Virus record (IMG/VR): IMGVR_UViG_3300043410_000971
Span: 1 to 20,715 of that record
Length of the DNA stretch: 20,715 nt
Source of the DNA: a virus
Strand: one strand, 5' to 3'
Shown: piece by piece, positions 20,567 through 20,715 of the stretch
How the letters are laid out: the number at the start of each line of letters is the position of its first letter
Numbering within the stretch: position 1 is the first letter of the stretch
Program-made: the position numbers and the translations under genes
Notes under the pieces: generated by a model
Seen by the model: the letters and a program-made list of their open reading frames with translations, nothing else
Database searches by the model: none
What the model was told of the DNA's origin: nothing

Positions 20567-20585
20567 CCTAGAGATAGACTCTAGG
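20567..20585 (+). promoter_or_regulatory. 5' leader hairpin of nadV
   Basis: CCTAGAG, loop ATAGA, CTCTAGG: a perfect seven-pair stem within about five bases of the predicted transcript start. There is no T-run after it. Such positions suit mRNA-protecting hairpins or a regulatory leader. Confidence 0.6.
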
Positions 20586-20611
20586 CAATTTGAAAATAAA
20601 GGAACTTTATT

Positions 20612-20715
20612 ATGAAACTCGCTAAAAACATTATCCTAAACACTGACTCATACAAAGTGAGCATGTTTAAACAATATCCAGTAGGAACTACAGGTGTATA
20701 TAGCTACATCGAATC
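20612..20715 (+). CDS. nadV: Nicotinamide phosphoribosyltransferase, 3' end beyond window
   Basis: Only the first 34 residues are present, cut by the right edge. ATG with AAAGGAACTTTATT upstream. The start ILNTDSYKVSMFKQYPVG, followed by GVYSYIE, matches the opening of NAMPT/NadV (compare TDSYKxxHxxQYP...VYSYFE). The enzyme joins nicotinamide with PRPP to give NMN, which the product of the gene at 19004 adenylates to NAD+. It is separated from the other two module genes by its own promoter and a leader hairpin, so the first step may be controlled separately. Confidence 0.85.
   Translation, partial: MKLAKNIILNTDSYKVSMFKQYPVGTTGVYSYIE

Noticed and set aside
1-20715. CRISPR arrays, insertion sequences or integrases.
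   Set aside because: No regularly spaced repeats, no transposase- or integrase-like protein, no terminal inverted repeats. The repeated units are promoters.

Overview
The window looks like part of a large T4-like (myovirus-type) tailed phage genome, or a metagenomic fragment of one. Every supported gene lies on the + strand. Genes are tightly packed, many with ATGA or TAATG stop/start overlaps. The anchors are an rIIA/rIIB pair of near-T4 size, a T4-type RNase H (5'-3' nuclease), two phage-style queuosine-pathway enzymes, and an NAD salvage set of the KVP40 type. AT-rich sequence, strong Shine-Dalgarno sites (AGGAG) and near-consensus sigma70 promoters (TTGACA-N17-TATAAT) point to a Gram-negative host. 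The GNAT protein and an Ala/Lys-rich secreted peptide look beta-proteobacterial to me, but that host guess is weak.

Layout. 1-5271: one run of co-directional genes with no internal promoter I could find: queD (cut by the left edge), a fatty-acid-hydroxylase/sterol-desaturase-like membrane enzyme, a one-helix membrane peptide, a zinc-binding small protein, queE, two small unknowns, a GT-B glycosyltransferase, a GalE-like epimerase and a conserved-looking unknown. 5290-7360: a promoter followed by a two-gene unit, a possible PD-(D/E)XK nuclease and a possible ParB/DGQHR-like protein. 7383-10999: RNase H and a train of small unknown phage genes. 11000-12900: small, probably well-expressed proteins (secreted peptide, phasin-like protein, one-helix membrane protein, GNAT acetyltransferase, an 88-aa protein), closed by an intrinsic terminator. 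This stretch also contains a coding-like frame with no normal start codon.

12906-18911: an accessory block of short transcription units, each preceded by a copy of nearly the same promoter, some copies also sharing the leader. It contains rIIA and rIIB, and just upstream of rIIA a 150-base stretch with no convincing gene that has its own promoter and can fold into nested helices. 18912-20715: a bifunctional NMN adenylyltransferase-Nudix protein, an ADP-ribose-binding macro-domain protein and, behind its own promoter and a 5' hairpin, the start of nicotinamide phosphoribosyltransferase (nadV), cut by the right edge.

How they may work together. NadV plus NadM rebuild NAD+ from nicotinamide, which can counter NAD+-depleting host defences; the Nudix and macro domains could dispose of ADP-ribose products. 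QueD and QueE make consecutive 7-deazaguanine precursors for DNA or tRNA modification. The glycosyltransferase and epimerase suggest sugar decoration. The most notable candidates for undescribed biology are the structured region at 13911-14058, the nuclease/ParB-like pair, the macro domain inside the NAD module, and the lipid-hydroxylase-like gene between queD and queE.
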